DNA of 7,961 bases from F1-60-MAGs027 sp044344715 (GCA_044344715.1 JBIJCI010000062.1:1-7961); one strand, 5' to 3'; counted from the stretch's first letter, positions 1-6,106 are shown. Notes: a model not told the origin generated them from the sequence alone. Numbers and translations are program-made.

Positions 1-520
1 GGCGAAGGGTGCCGATGGCATCTACGCCAAGGGCGGCAACCGCCTGTCGGTGAAGCTCATCTACCCAAGTGCCAACGACAACCGTCGTGACACCGTGCTG
101 TTGGCTTCGGCCCAGGCCAAGGAAGCCGGCATCGAGCTGGTTCCGACCCTGATCCCGACTGCCGACTACTTCGGTAAGTACGTGCTTGTCTCCAACTTCG
201 AGATGGCGCTCTTCGCATGGGTGGGAACGAACTTCCCGATCTCCTCGACGAGCAACATTTTCCGTCTTGGCGCGGCGCAGAACTTCGGCAACATCGGCTC
301 GGCCGAGATCGACAGCTTGTTCACCAAGGCGAACAACATCCTCGATCCGAAGAAACGTTGCGAGTTTGCCAACGAGGCAAGCAAGAAGGCCTACGAGTTG
401 GTGCACTCGATCACGCTGTTCCAGCGCAACAACGTGGTCGGCGTTCCGAAGAACGTCGCCAACTTCGGTGCATTCGGCTTCACGTCCCTTGACTGGACGA
501 AGGTCGGCTTCACCAAGTAA
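1..520 (+). CDS. ABC transporter substrate-binding protein, family 5 (3' end only)
   Basis: This is the C-terminal 172 residues of a larger protein; the reading frame is open from base 2 and ends at TAA 518-520. It resembles the last lobe of family 5 (DppA/OppA-like) extracellular solute-binding proteins: alternating hydrophobic and charged segments, an aromatic-rich stretch (residues FALFAWVG-like, about 200-230), then a helix rich in Lys and Ala and a final short strand ending DWTKVGFTK. Such proteins capture peptides, sugars or other small ligands outside the cell and hand them to an ABC permease. The signal peptide, lipobox and N-terminal lobe lie outside the window, so ligand and anchoring cannot be judged. 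GTG at 50 is an internal valine codon, not a start. The gene converges on the suf operon and is separated from it by a terminator. Family assignment is fairly sure; substrate is unknown. Confidence 0.75.
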   Translation, partial: AKGADGIYAKGGNRLSVKLIYPSANDNRRDTVLLASAQAKEAGIELVPTLIPTADYFGKYVLVSNFEMALFAWVGTNFPISSTSNIFRLGAAQNFGNIGSAEIDSLFTKANNILDPKKRCEFANEASKKAYELVHSITLFQRNNVVGVPKNVANFGAFGFTSLDWTKVGFTK

Positions 521-544
521 GCAACGGTTCACGTCGTAACGACG

Positions 545-577
545 GGGCCGGCCCGAAAGGGCCGGCCCTTTCGTTTT
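545..577 (+). terminator. Intrinsic terminator after the solute-binding protein gene
   Basis: A perfect 10-bp stem (arms 545-554 and 559-568, each reading GGGCCGGCCC) closes a GAAA tetraloop and is followed by TTTCGTTTT at 569-577. It begins 24 bases after the stop codon at 520. The U-rich tract is only on the plus strand, so it terminates the plus-strand gene. On the minus strand the same hairpin would form downstream of sufC but without a U-tract. Each arm is itself a palindrome. Confidence 0.9.
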
Positions 578-629
578 GTATGCACACGTTGCGCGTACCG
601 TCCGGTCGTCGGCTCGGACCGCCCGGTCG

Positions 630-1382
630 TCAGGCCGTGAAGGCGTCGTAGCCGTCGCGCTCCACGCGATCGGCCAGTTCCGGGCCGCCGCTCGCCACGA
701 TCCGGCCCTTGGAGAGGATGTGCACGAAATCCGGCTTCAGATCGGCGAAGATGCGGCTGTAGTGCGTGATGACCAGCACGCCGAGACCATCCTCGTTTAC
801 TGCATCCTCCACCCGGCGAGCACAGTCGCGTAGGGCATCGATGTCGAGACCCGAGTCGAGTTCGTCGAGCACCACGATCCGCGGCTTCAACACCGCCAAT
901 TGCAGGGTTTCGTTGCGCTTCTTCTCACCACCGGAGAAATCGACGTTGACCGCACGGTGGATGAGCGCTTCGTCGAGGCCGATTCGCCGTGCTTCGCGCC
1001 CGATCGTGGCATCGAGGAGGTTGCGCCCGCTCCCCCGTTCGGCCAACGCTTCGCCGAGCATTTCGTCGATTCCAACACCGGGAATCTCCGTGGGGTACTG
1101 CATGACGAGGTACAAGCCGGCGAGTGCGCGCCTCCACGTTGGCATCACCAGCAGATCGGTACCGTCGAGCGTGACACTGCCGCCGGTCACCGAGTAGCCG
1201 GGCTTACCCATGACGGTCGCCGAGAGGGTCGACTTACCGGCACCGTTGGGGCCCATCACCGCGTGCACCTCACCAGACCGCACCGTGAGATTGATGCCGT
1301 TGAGGATCTGAGCGTCGCCGGCCTTGGCGTGCAGGTCCTTTATCTCGAGAACGCTGGAAGCCGCCGTCACGTCCGTGGCCAT
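630..1382 (-). CDS. sufC: SufC, Fe-S cluster assembly ATPase
   Basis: This 250-residue protein is the ABC-type ATPase of the cytoplasmic SufBC2D scaffold; ATP-driven dimerisation of SufC opens SufB-SufD for cluster building. All motifs are visible: Walker A GPNGAGKST (44-52), Q-loop Gln95 in VMQYPTEIPG, signature SGGEKKR (150-156), Walker B VVLDELDSGLDIDAL with Asp173 and Glu174, and H-loop His207 in VITHY. The LDE-DSGLDIDAL and SGGEKKR wording is the SufC hallmark that separates it from transport ATPases. Length matches the usual 245-260. The ATG at 1382-1380 overlaps the TAA stop of the upstream Rieske gene by one base (TAATG), with GAAGGG about nine bases ahead as ribosome site. The open frame continues upstream to 1526, but that part is a shadow of the Rieske gene. 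It is the last gene of this suf cluster; no sufS or sufU follows. Confidence 0.97.
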   Translation of the reverse strand: MATDVTAASSVLEIKDLHAKAGDAQILNGINLTVRSGEVHAVMGPNGAGKSTLSATVMGKPGYSVTGGSVTLDGTDLLVMPTWRRALAGLYLVMQYPTEIPGVGIDEMLGEALAERGSGRNLLDATIGREARRIGLDEALIHRAVNVDFSGGEKKRNETLQLAVLKPRIVVLDELDSGLDIDALRDCARRVEDAVNEDGLGVLVITHYSRIFADLKPDFVHILSKGRIVASGGPELADRVERDGYDAFTA

Positions 1383-1714
1383 TACTTCGCACCCTTCGTC
1401 GGCTGGTCGGAGACGTACACCTCGCCGTCGCGCACGTCGGCGACGAACACCGGCACGGGTTGGGTGGCAGGGAGGGTATTCGGCTTGCCCGTCTCGAGGC
1501 TGAACGCGCTGCCGTGTCGAACGCACTCCAGTTCCTTGGAGTCGCAGTCGACCTCACCGTCGGAGAGCGACACGTCGGCGTGGCTGCAGCGGTTGCCGAT
1601 GGCGTAGACGGCGTCGCCGATGCGAACGACCGCCACGGTGTTCTTTCCGACCTGGAACTTGGCCGCCGATCCATCGACCAGGTCGGTCAAGGCGCAGATT
1701 CGTTGCATCGTCAT
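1382..1714 (-). CDS. Rieske-type [2Fe-2S] ferredoxin in the suf operon
   Basis: This 110-residue soluble protein has the Rieske ligand pattern: Cys43-x-His45 (NRCSHADVSL) and Cys64-x-x-His67 (ECVRHGSAF), spaced as in the ferredoxin subunits of non-haem iron oxygenases. No membrane segment or signal peptide is seen. Homologues are often annotated as a dioxygenase ferredoxin subunit, but there is no oxygenase here. As I recall, Streptomyces carries a similar gene at the same place between sufD and sufC, so the link with Suf appears real. A role in passing electrons to the scaffold, or as a recipient of clusters, is inference. The ATG at 1714 overlaps the sufD stop (ATGA); a second ATG two codons later is a possible alternative start. 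Its TAA overlaps the sufC start. An extra non-ligand Cys57 lies near the second ligand pair. Confidence 0.92.
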   Translation of the reverse strand: MTMQRICALTDLVDGSAAKFQVGKNTVAVVRIGDAVYAIGNRCSHADVSLSDGEVDCDSKELECVRHGSAFSLETGKPNTLPATQPVPVFVADVRDGEVYVSDQPTKGAK

Positions 1715-2775
1715 GCGCGCACCAACTTCTCGCCGACCTTTCGTCGCAGCGCATCGGGCTGAGCGGCTGCGGGCAAACGGTCGATCACGTCGGCGAAGAA
1801 CCCGAACACCACGAGACGCTCGGCGATCTCGGGGCGGATACCGCGACTCTCGAGGTAGAAGCGTTGATCGTCGTCGATCGGGCCGACGGTGCTGGCGTGA
1901 CTGCACTTCACGTCGTTGGTCTCGATCTCGAGGTTGGGCACGCTCTCGGCCCACGCACCGCTGGAGAGTGTGAGGTTGCGGTTGGTCTGGAACGCCTCCG
2001 ACTTGTCGGCATTGTCGCGGATCTTGATCAGGCCCGTGTACACGCTCTTGGCGGTGTCGCGCACCGCCCCCTTGAACAGCAGGTCGCTGCGGGTGCGGGG
2101 AGCGGCATGGTCCTGCAGCGTGCGGAAATCGTGCATCTGGTTGCCGTCGGCGAAGTACAGGGCCACCTGCTTGGCCGATGCCCCCTGGCCGACGAGCCGT
2201 ACGGCGGCGCGCACCCGCGAGTAGTCGCCCCCGAGCGCAACGGTCGACGTAGCGATGGTGGAGTCTCGCTCGCCGCTCGCCCGCTGGTAACCGATCATCC
2301 ACGTATCGCGTGCGAGCTCGTTGATCGCCACGTAGGTGACCCGCGCCGATCGTGCCGCGCGGATCTTCACCATCGGCACGACGAGCGCACGGCAGCCGTC
2401 GCCCGACACGAACCGCTCGACCACGACGACCTCACTGTTCTCGGCGGCGTCGATTTCCAGCGAGGGAAACCCGACCGTGTCCGAATCACGCATCTCGTGC
2501 GTGACCAACACGGGATCATTGATCGTCTGCCCGCGGGCGGTTGCAACCCGAACGATGCGGGCGTGCTGATGATGCAACGATTCGAACACGTCGGGTTCCT
2601 CACCCGAGACGTCGGCGAGCGGGATTCCCGGCGTGCCACCAGCTACGGCGTCGCCGACCACGCTCGTAGCTACCGGGCCAACCGACATCGAACCGAGGTC
2701 GAGCTCGGCGATTCGGCTGTAACGCCACAGTTCCGACTCGGCCGTGGGCAGCACGAGGTTCGACAACGAGGTCAC
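1711..2775 (-). CDS. sufD: SufD, Fe-S cluster scaffold subunit
   Basis: This 354-residue protein belongs to the SufB/SufD beta-helix family and pairs with SufB to form the assembly site on SufC. The C-terminal core is typical: RDNADKSEAFQTNRNLTLS (253-271), then DVKCSHASTVGPID with Cys291 and His293, then FYLESRGI. The histidine corresponds to the SufD residue reported in E. coli to be needed for cluster assembly. The N-terminal 130 residues are divergent, as usual for SufD. The protein is short compared with the E. coli enzyme (about 420) but in the actinobacterial range. The start is GTG at 2775, five bases after the TAG of the four-cysteine gene, so translation is probably coupled; the only ribosome-site-like sequence is a weak AGAAG inside the upstream coding end. 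The stop overlaps the Rieske start by four bases. Confidence 0.95.
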   Translation of the reverse strand: MTSLSNLVLPTAESELWRYSRIAELDLGSMSVGPVATSVVGDAVAGGTPGIPLADVSGEEPDVFESLHHQHARIVRVATARGQTINDPVLVTHEMRDSDTVGFPSLEIDAAENSEVVVVERFVSGDGCRALVVPMVKIRAARSARVTYVAINELARDTWMIGYQRASGERDSTIATSTVALGGDYSRVRAAVRLVGQGASAKQVALYFADGNQMHDFRTLQDHAAPRTRSDLLFKGAVRDTAKSVYTGLIKIRDNADKSEAFQTNRNLTLSSGAWAESVPNLEIETNDVKCSHASTVGPIDDDQRFYLESRGIRPEIAERLVVFGFFADVIDRLPAAAQPDALRRKVGEKLVRA

Positions 2776-2780
2776 GGCGA

Positions 2781-3125
2781 CTACTTCTTGCGCTTCTTCT
2801 TGTTCTTGCGACCGAACTTCTTGCCCTTGTTCTTCTCCAGGTCGCTCACCACGTCGGGAGCGACCGCATTGATGATCGACTCCGCCTCGCTCAGGATCGC
2901 CGCAGCCGAACCGTCATCGAGGCTCTTCGGAGCCTCCGGCGCCGCACCGGTCACGAGTGTGCCGTGCGTCCAGCCCACGTCCATCGCCCGGCGGTCGAAC
3001 TTCGGGCAGTCGCTCGGGCAACGCCACGGCGCCTCCGGCGCCAGACCCAGCTTGCAGCCGCGCACGGTGTCGCCGTTGTTGTACGTGCGGCTCTCGAAGT
3101 GGCGGCAATCGACTCGCATCGACAT
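2781..3125 (-). CDS. Small four-cysteine protein with lysine-rich tail, in suf operon (unknown function)
   Basis: I do not recognise a named family. The 114 residues fall into three parts. Residues 1-46 hold all four cysteines: Cys7 (DCRHFESRTY), Cys24 (RGCKLGLAPEAPW) and the pair Cys36-x3-Cys40 (RCPSDCPKF), with His9 close by. This spacing, C-x16-C-x11-C-x3-C, could bind a metal or an Fe-S cluster. Residues 47-95 are Ala/Asp/Glu-rich with a likely helix (AAAILSEAESIINAVA). Residues 98-114 are a basic tail, 12 of 17 being Lys or Arg. The segment APEAP occurs twice (29-33, 62-66), backed by a 12-base direct repeat (2932-2943 and 3031-3042). The frame is real: GC-rich codon use, tight fit between sufB and sufD, and a 5-bp gap to sufD. 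The ATG at 3125 lacks a clear ribosome site; a second ATG lies two codons on. A job in Fe-S assembly or cluster carriage is inferred from position and cysteines alone. Confidence 0.85.
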   Translation of the reverse strand: MSMRVDCRHFESRTYNNGDTVRGCKLGLAPEAPWRCPSDCPKFDRRAMDVGWTHGTLVTGAAPEAPKSLDDGSAAAILSEAESIINAVAPDVVSDLEKNKGKKFGRKNKKKRKK

Positions 3126-3149
3126 GGCGGTACCGAAGGTAGTTCGTGC

Positions 3150-3167
3150 GGGCTGAGCGCTCAGCCC
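3150..3167 (-). other. 18-bp perfect palindrome over the sufB stop codon
   Basis: Bases 3150-3167 (GGGCTGAGCGCTCAGCCC) form a perfect inverted repeat that includes the sufB TGA at 3161-3163. As RNA it would fold to a 7-bp stem with a GCGC loop, directly in the short gap before the four-cysteine gene. No U-tract follows, so it is not a standard terminator; an RNA-stability or processing hairpin, or a protein site, is possible. Confidence 0.6.
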
Positions 3168-4561
3168 ACCGAACCTTCCATCTGAAGTTCAATCAGGCGG
3201 CTCCACTCGACGGCGTATTCCATCGGCAGCGTACGGGTGACCGGCTCGATGAAGCCGTTGACGACCATGCTCATCGCCTGCTCCTCGGTGAGACCGCGGC
3301 TGGTGAGGTAGAACAACTGCTCGTCGGCGATCTTCGACACGGTTGCTTCATGACCGATCTGTGCGTCGCGCTCGCCGACTTCCATGTACGGGAGCGTGCG
3401 GCTCTCGGAATCCTCGTCGAGGATGAGCGCGTCGCACTGCACGTGGCTCTTGCAGCCGGTCGCACCTTCCTCGACGCGCACGAGCCCGCGGTAGGTGGTG
3501 ATGCCGCCATCCTTGCTGATCGACTTCGACACGATCTTCGACGTCGTCTCCGGTGCGGCGTGCACCATCTTGGCGCCGGCATCCTGGTGCTGACCCGGCC
3601 CGGCGTACGCCACCGAGAGCACCTCGCCGGTGGCCTTCGGACCGACGAGGTACACGCTCGGGTACTTCATGGTGAGCTTGGAGCCGATGTTGCCGTCGAT
3701 CCACTCCATGTGCCCCTCGGCCTCGACGCGGGCCCGCTTGGTCACGAGGTTGTACACGTTCGGCGACCAGTTCTGGATGGTGGTGTACGTGACGTGGGCG
3801 CTGGGCTTCACGACGATCTCGACCACCGCTGAGTGCAGCGAGTCGTTGGTGTACACCGGGGCCGAGCAACCCTCGATGTAGTGCACCTTCGAACCCTCGT
3901 CGGCGATGATCAACGTGCGCTCGAACTGACCGGCGTTCTCGGAGTTGATCCGGAAGTACGCCTGCAGGGGCATGTCGCACTCGACGCCCGGCGGCACGTA
4001 GATGAACGAGCCGCCCGACCACACCGCCGTATTGAGGGCGGCGAACTTGTTGTCGCCGGCGGGAATCACGCTGCCGAAGTACTGCCTGACGAGGTCGGGA
4101 TACTCGCGGAGTGCGGTGTCCATGTCGCAGAACAGGATTCCCTGCTTCTCGAGGTCCTCGCGGTTGCGGTGGAACACCACTTCGCTCTCGTACTGCGCGG
4201 TGACGCCCGCCAGGTACTTGCGCTCCGCCTCGGGAATGCCGAGCTTCTCGTACGTTGCCTTCATCTGTTCGGGCAGGTCGTCCCATTCGTCGACCTGTTC
4301 GGTGGCGGGCTTGAGGTAGTAGTAGATGTCCTGGAAGTCGAGGTCCGGCATGTTGACCGCGAACCACTCGGCCATCGGCTTCTTGTCGAAGGTGTTGAGC
4401 GAACGCAGGCGCAGTTTGCGCATCCACTCGGGCTCGCCCTTCCACCACGAGATCTGATCGACGACCCTGTCGTTCAGTCCCTTCTCCGGGGTGAAGGCAT
4501 ATTCGACATCGTCGCTCCAACCGAGGGAGTACTTGGAAAGGTCGAGGTCGAACGAGGTCAT
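3161..4561 (-). CDS. sufB: SufB, Fe-S cluster scaffold subunit
   Basis: This 466-residue protein is the main scaffold of the Suf machinery, where sulfide and iron are assembled in the SufBC2D complex. Recognisable stretches are SKYSLGWSD near the start, KGEPEWMRKLRLRSL (41-55), PGVECDMPLQAYFRIN (191-206), HYIEGCSAP with Cys232 (matching the conserved EGC cysteine of E. coli SufB), TTIQNWSPNVYNLVTKRA (260-277), GEVLSVAYAGPGQHQDAGAKM (312-332) and GHEATVSKIADEQLFYL (403-419). The C-terminus RLIELQMEGSVG is nearly that of mycobacterial SufB. No intein is present at the cysteine where mycobacterial SufB can carry one. ATG at 4561 is chosen because AGGAG lies ten bases ahead and similarity begins here; the open frame extends to 4708 but without family resemblance. 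It is the first gene of the operon and diverges from ychF. No sufR-type regulator gene lies beside it. Confidence 0.97.
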   Translation of the reverse strand: MTSFDLDLSKYSLGWSDDVEYAFTPEKGLNDRVVDQISWWKGEPEWMRKLRLRSLNTFDKKPMAEWFAVNMPDLDFQDIYYYLKPATEQVDEWDDLPEQMKATYEKLGIPEAERKYLAGVTAQYESEVVFHRNREDLEKQGILFCDMDTALREYPDLVRQYFGSVIPAGDNKFAALNTAVWSGGSFIYVPPGVECDMPLQAYFRINSENAGQFERTLIIADEGSKVHYIEGCSAPVYTNDSLHSAVVEIVVKPSAHVTYTTIQNWSPNVYNLVTKRARVEAEGHMEWIDGNIGSKLTMKYPSVYLVGPKATGEVLSVAYAGPGQHQDAGAKMVHAAPETTSKIVSKSISKDGGITTYRGLVRVEEGATGCKSHVQCDALILDEDSESRTLPYMEVGERDAQIGHEATVSKIADEQLFYLTSRGLTEEQAMSMVVNGFIEPVTRTLPMEYAVEWSRLIELQMEGSVG

Positions 4562-4571
4562 GGGGGAATTT

Positions 4572-4588
4572 CTCCTACGCAGATAGTA
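4572..4588 (-). promoter_or_regulatory. Candidate suf operon -10 box and sufB ribosome binding site
   Basis: On the minus strand TACTAT (4588-4583) fits the actinobacterial -10 consensus TANNNT, and AGGAG (4576-4572) is a clear Shine-Dalgarno site ten bases before the sufB ATG. If transcription starts 6-7 bases after the -10 box, the leader would be only about 15 bases long and begin at the Shine-Dalgarno itself. No good -35 hexamer is seen at the right distance. GAATT (4566-4570) and AATTC (4591-4595) flank this stretch as a short inverted repeat. Confidence 0.45.
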
Positions 4589-4650
4589 ACAATTCGGGCC
4601 GTCGGAACCACCGTCCGGAGGGTGTGGCATAGGACAAAGCGCGACGGGCG

Positions 4651-4656
4651 TAGCGT
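4651..4656 (+). promoter_or_regulatory. Weak candidate -10 box for ychF
   Basis: TAGCGT matches TANNNT and ends 11 bases before the ychF ATG at 4668, which would give a leader of about five bases. There is no Shine-Dalgarno site upstream of that ATG, which is compatible with a near-leaderless mRNA. No -35 box was found. TANNNT is short and arises by chance, so confidence is low. Confidence 0.25.
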
Positions 4657-4667
4657 CGGTGCGTCGT

Positions 4668-5765
4668 ATGGAGCGCTTCGGACTCGTTGGTTTGCCGAAC
4701 GCAGGCAAGTCGTCCCTCTACAACGCCCTCACCGGGTCGAACGCGCTCGCCGCTCCGTACCCGTTCGCCACGAAGGATCCGAACATCGGCGTGGCCAAGG
4801 TGCTCGACCCGCGTCTCGATGCGCTCGCCACGATGTCGGAGAGCAAGAAGGTCGTGAACGCAACGATCGAAGTGGTCGATATCGGTGGTCTCGTCGAGGG
4901 TGCGAGCAAGGGCGAGGGTCTTGGCAACAAGTTCCTCGCCAACATCCGGGAGGTCGACGCGATCGTGTTCGTGTTGCGTGCGTTCGTCGACGACGACATC
5001 CCCGGCCCGAGCGATCCGCTCGAGCACCTCCGCGTGGTGGAACTCGAACTGGCACTCGCCGACCTCGAGAGCGTGGAGACCAAGCTCGGAAAGATGCAGA
5101 AGGCCGCGCGCATGGACAAGTCGATCGCCGACGAGGTCGAGGCACTCGAACGCGCGCAGAAGCTGCTCGCCGACGGACGACCGCTCTACCGTTCGGGCAT
5201 CAGCGATGCCGATCGCGCACTCCTCGCTCCGCACTTCCTCCTGACCACCCGGCGCGTACTCGCCGTCGTCAACGTGGCGGAGAACGCCCTCGACACGATT
5301 CCCACCCACGTGGCGCGCGTCGCCGCCGAGCTCGCACCTCCCGGCTCGGCGAGTGAGCACGAGGTGGAAGTGCTCGGCATGAGCGTGCAGATCGAGGCGG
5401 AGGCCGCCCAGCTCACCGGCCAGGACCGCATCGACATGCTCGAAGCCCTCGGTCTCGGCGAGGGTGCACTCCCCCGACTGGTGCGTTCGGCCTACCACCT
5501 GCTCGGGCTGCGCACGTTCTTCACCACCGGGGAGAAGGAGTCGCGTGCCTGGACGTTCCATGCCGGTGCGAAGGCTCCCGAGTGCGCCGGCAAGATCCAC
5601 ACCGACCTCCAACGCGGTTTCATCCGCGCCGATGTGATCCACTGCGACGAGCTGCTGAAGATCGGCTCGTGGTCGAAGGCCCGCGACGTGGGCAAGATCC
5701 GCGTGGAAGGCAAGGACTACGAGGTCGCCGACGGCGACGTGATGGAGATCCGCTTCAACGTATGA
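4668..5765 (+). CDS. ychF: YchF/OLA1-type ATPase (Obg family), variant motifs
   Basis: This 365-residue cytosolic P-loop protein belongs to the Obg-related YchF/OLA1 family, which binds ribosomes and favours ATP over GTP. Seen: P-loop GLPNAGKSS (8-16), switch region PYPFATKDPNIG (30-41), G3 motif DIGG (71-74) followed by LVEGASKGEGLGNKFL, the NxxE form of G4 (NVAE, 202-205) that goes with ATP preference, a helical middle (about 125-170), and a C-terminal TGS domain (about 280-365: FTTGEKESRAWTF, KIHTDLQRGFIRADVI, EGKDYEVADGDVMEIRFNV). Two differences from E. coli YchF stand out: DIGG instead of DIAG, and a shortened loop after F106 (VDDDIPGPSDPLEH) without the histidine of the NIIHVSG loop. 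ATG at 4668 is preferred over GTG at 4659 because the family usually starts a few residues before the P-loop. It heads a three-gene operon with ATGA overlap to the next gene. Confidence 0.95.
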   Translation: MERFGLVGLPNAGKSSLYNALTGSNALAAPYPFATKDPNIGVAKVLDPRLDALATMSESKKVVNATIEVVDIGGLVEGASKGEGLGNKFLANIREVDAIVFVLRAFVDDDIPGPSDPLEHLRVVELELALADLESVETKLGKMQKAARMDKSIADEVEALERAQKLLADGRPLYRSGISDADRALLAPHFLLTTRRVLAVVNVAENALDTIPTHVARVAAELAPPGSASEHEVEVLGMSVQIEAEAAQLTGQDRIDMLEALGLGEGALPRLVRSAYHLLGLRTFFTTGEKESRAWTFHAGAKAPECAGKIHTDLQRGFIRADVIHCDELLKIGSWSKARDVGKIRVEGKDYEVADGDVMEIRFNV

Positions 5766-6106
5766 AGCCGACCAATGCGTGGCTCGTCGCGCAGGGTCGG
5801 GTGTTGGCGAGCGCCACGGTCGCCGACTCGCGACGCGACCGTCGTCGCGGCCTGATCGGCGAGCGCGACCCGCAGTTCGCACTGGTGCTGCCGCACTGCA
5901 ACTGGGTTCACACCTTCGGCGTCGGGTGTGCCATCGACGTGGCGTACCTCGACGATGCGTCCCGGGTGGTGAAGGTGCAGCGCCTCGGCCGTATGCGACT
6001 GGCAACGCCGGTGCGCGGTGCTCGCACGGTGGTGGAGGCAAAGGCAGGTTCGTTCGAACGCTGGGGCCTCCACGTTGGCGATGTGGTGGAGATACGGCGT
6101 ACATGA
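5762..6106 (+). CDS. DUF192 (UPF0127, COG1430) family protein
   Basis: This 114-residue protein has the DUF192 signature order: RRDRRRGLIGERDP near the start, LVLPHCNWVHTFGVGCAIDVAYLD (42-64) in the centre, and a closing segment VVEAKAGSFERWGLHVGDVVEI (90-111). The family's biochemical function is not established. Many members are secreted, but this one has no signal peptide and would be cytosolic. The start ATG (5762) overlaps the ychF stop, and its TGA overlaps the rsmI start, so it is tightly coupled to both. The coding ends of ychF and of this gene carry a similar GGAGAT sequence 14 and 11 bases before the next ATG, probably serving as ribosome sites. Family assignment is good; any role in translation is only inferred from its neighbours. 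Confidence 0.85.
   Translation: MKPTNAWLVAQGRVLASATVADSRRDRRRGLIGERDPQFALVLPHCNWVHTFGVGCAIDVAYLDDASRVVKVQRLGRMRLATPVRGARTVVEAKAGSFERWGLHVGDVVEIRRT

Noticed and set aside
50..520. GTG at 50 as the true start of a 156-residue gene
   Set aside because: The frame is open to the window edge, and the residues before it continue the solute-binding protein fold, so the GTG is an internal valine.
602..631. Direct repeat CCGGTCGTC (602-610 and 623-631) and 5-bp inverted repeats after the sufC stop
   Set aside because: Short and low in complexity for this GC content, with no U-tract on the minus strand; not convincing as a sufC terminator or regulator site.
1383..1526. Upstream extension of sufC to 1526
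   Set aside because: The extra 48 residues are an Arg-rich shadow of the Rieske gene; the ATG at 1382 fits SufC length and has a ribosome site.
1864..3156. A 430-codon plus-strand open frame opposite sufD and the four-cysteine gene
   Set aside because: Antisense shadow of clear coding sequence; translation is His/Arg-rich without family resemblance.
3161..4561. Intein in SufB
   Set aside because: Mycobacterial SufB can carry an intein near the EGC cysteine, so I checked that region. Cys232 and its surroundings are continuous with no insertion.
4562..4708. Upstream extension of sufB to 4708
   Set aside because: It would overlap the ychF start on the other strand and has no SufB similarity; ATG 4561 has AGGAG at a usable distance.
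3833..5356. A 507-codon plus-strand open frame crossing the sufB 5' half and ychF
   Set aside because: It is antisense to sufB and out of frame with ychF, and crosses the divergent control region; no motifs.
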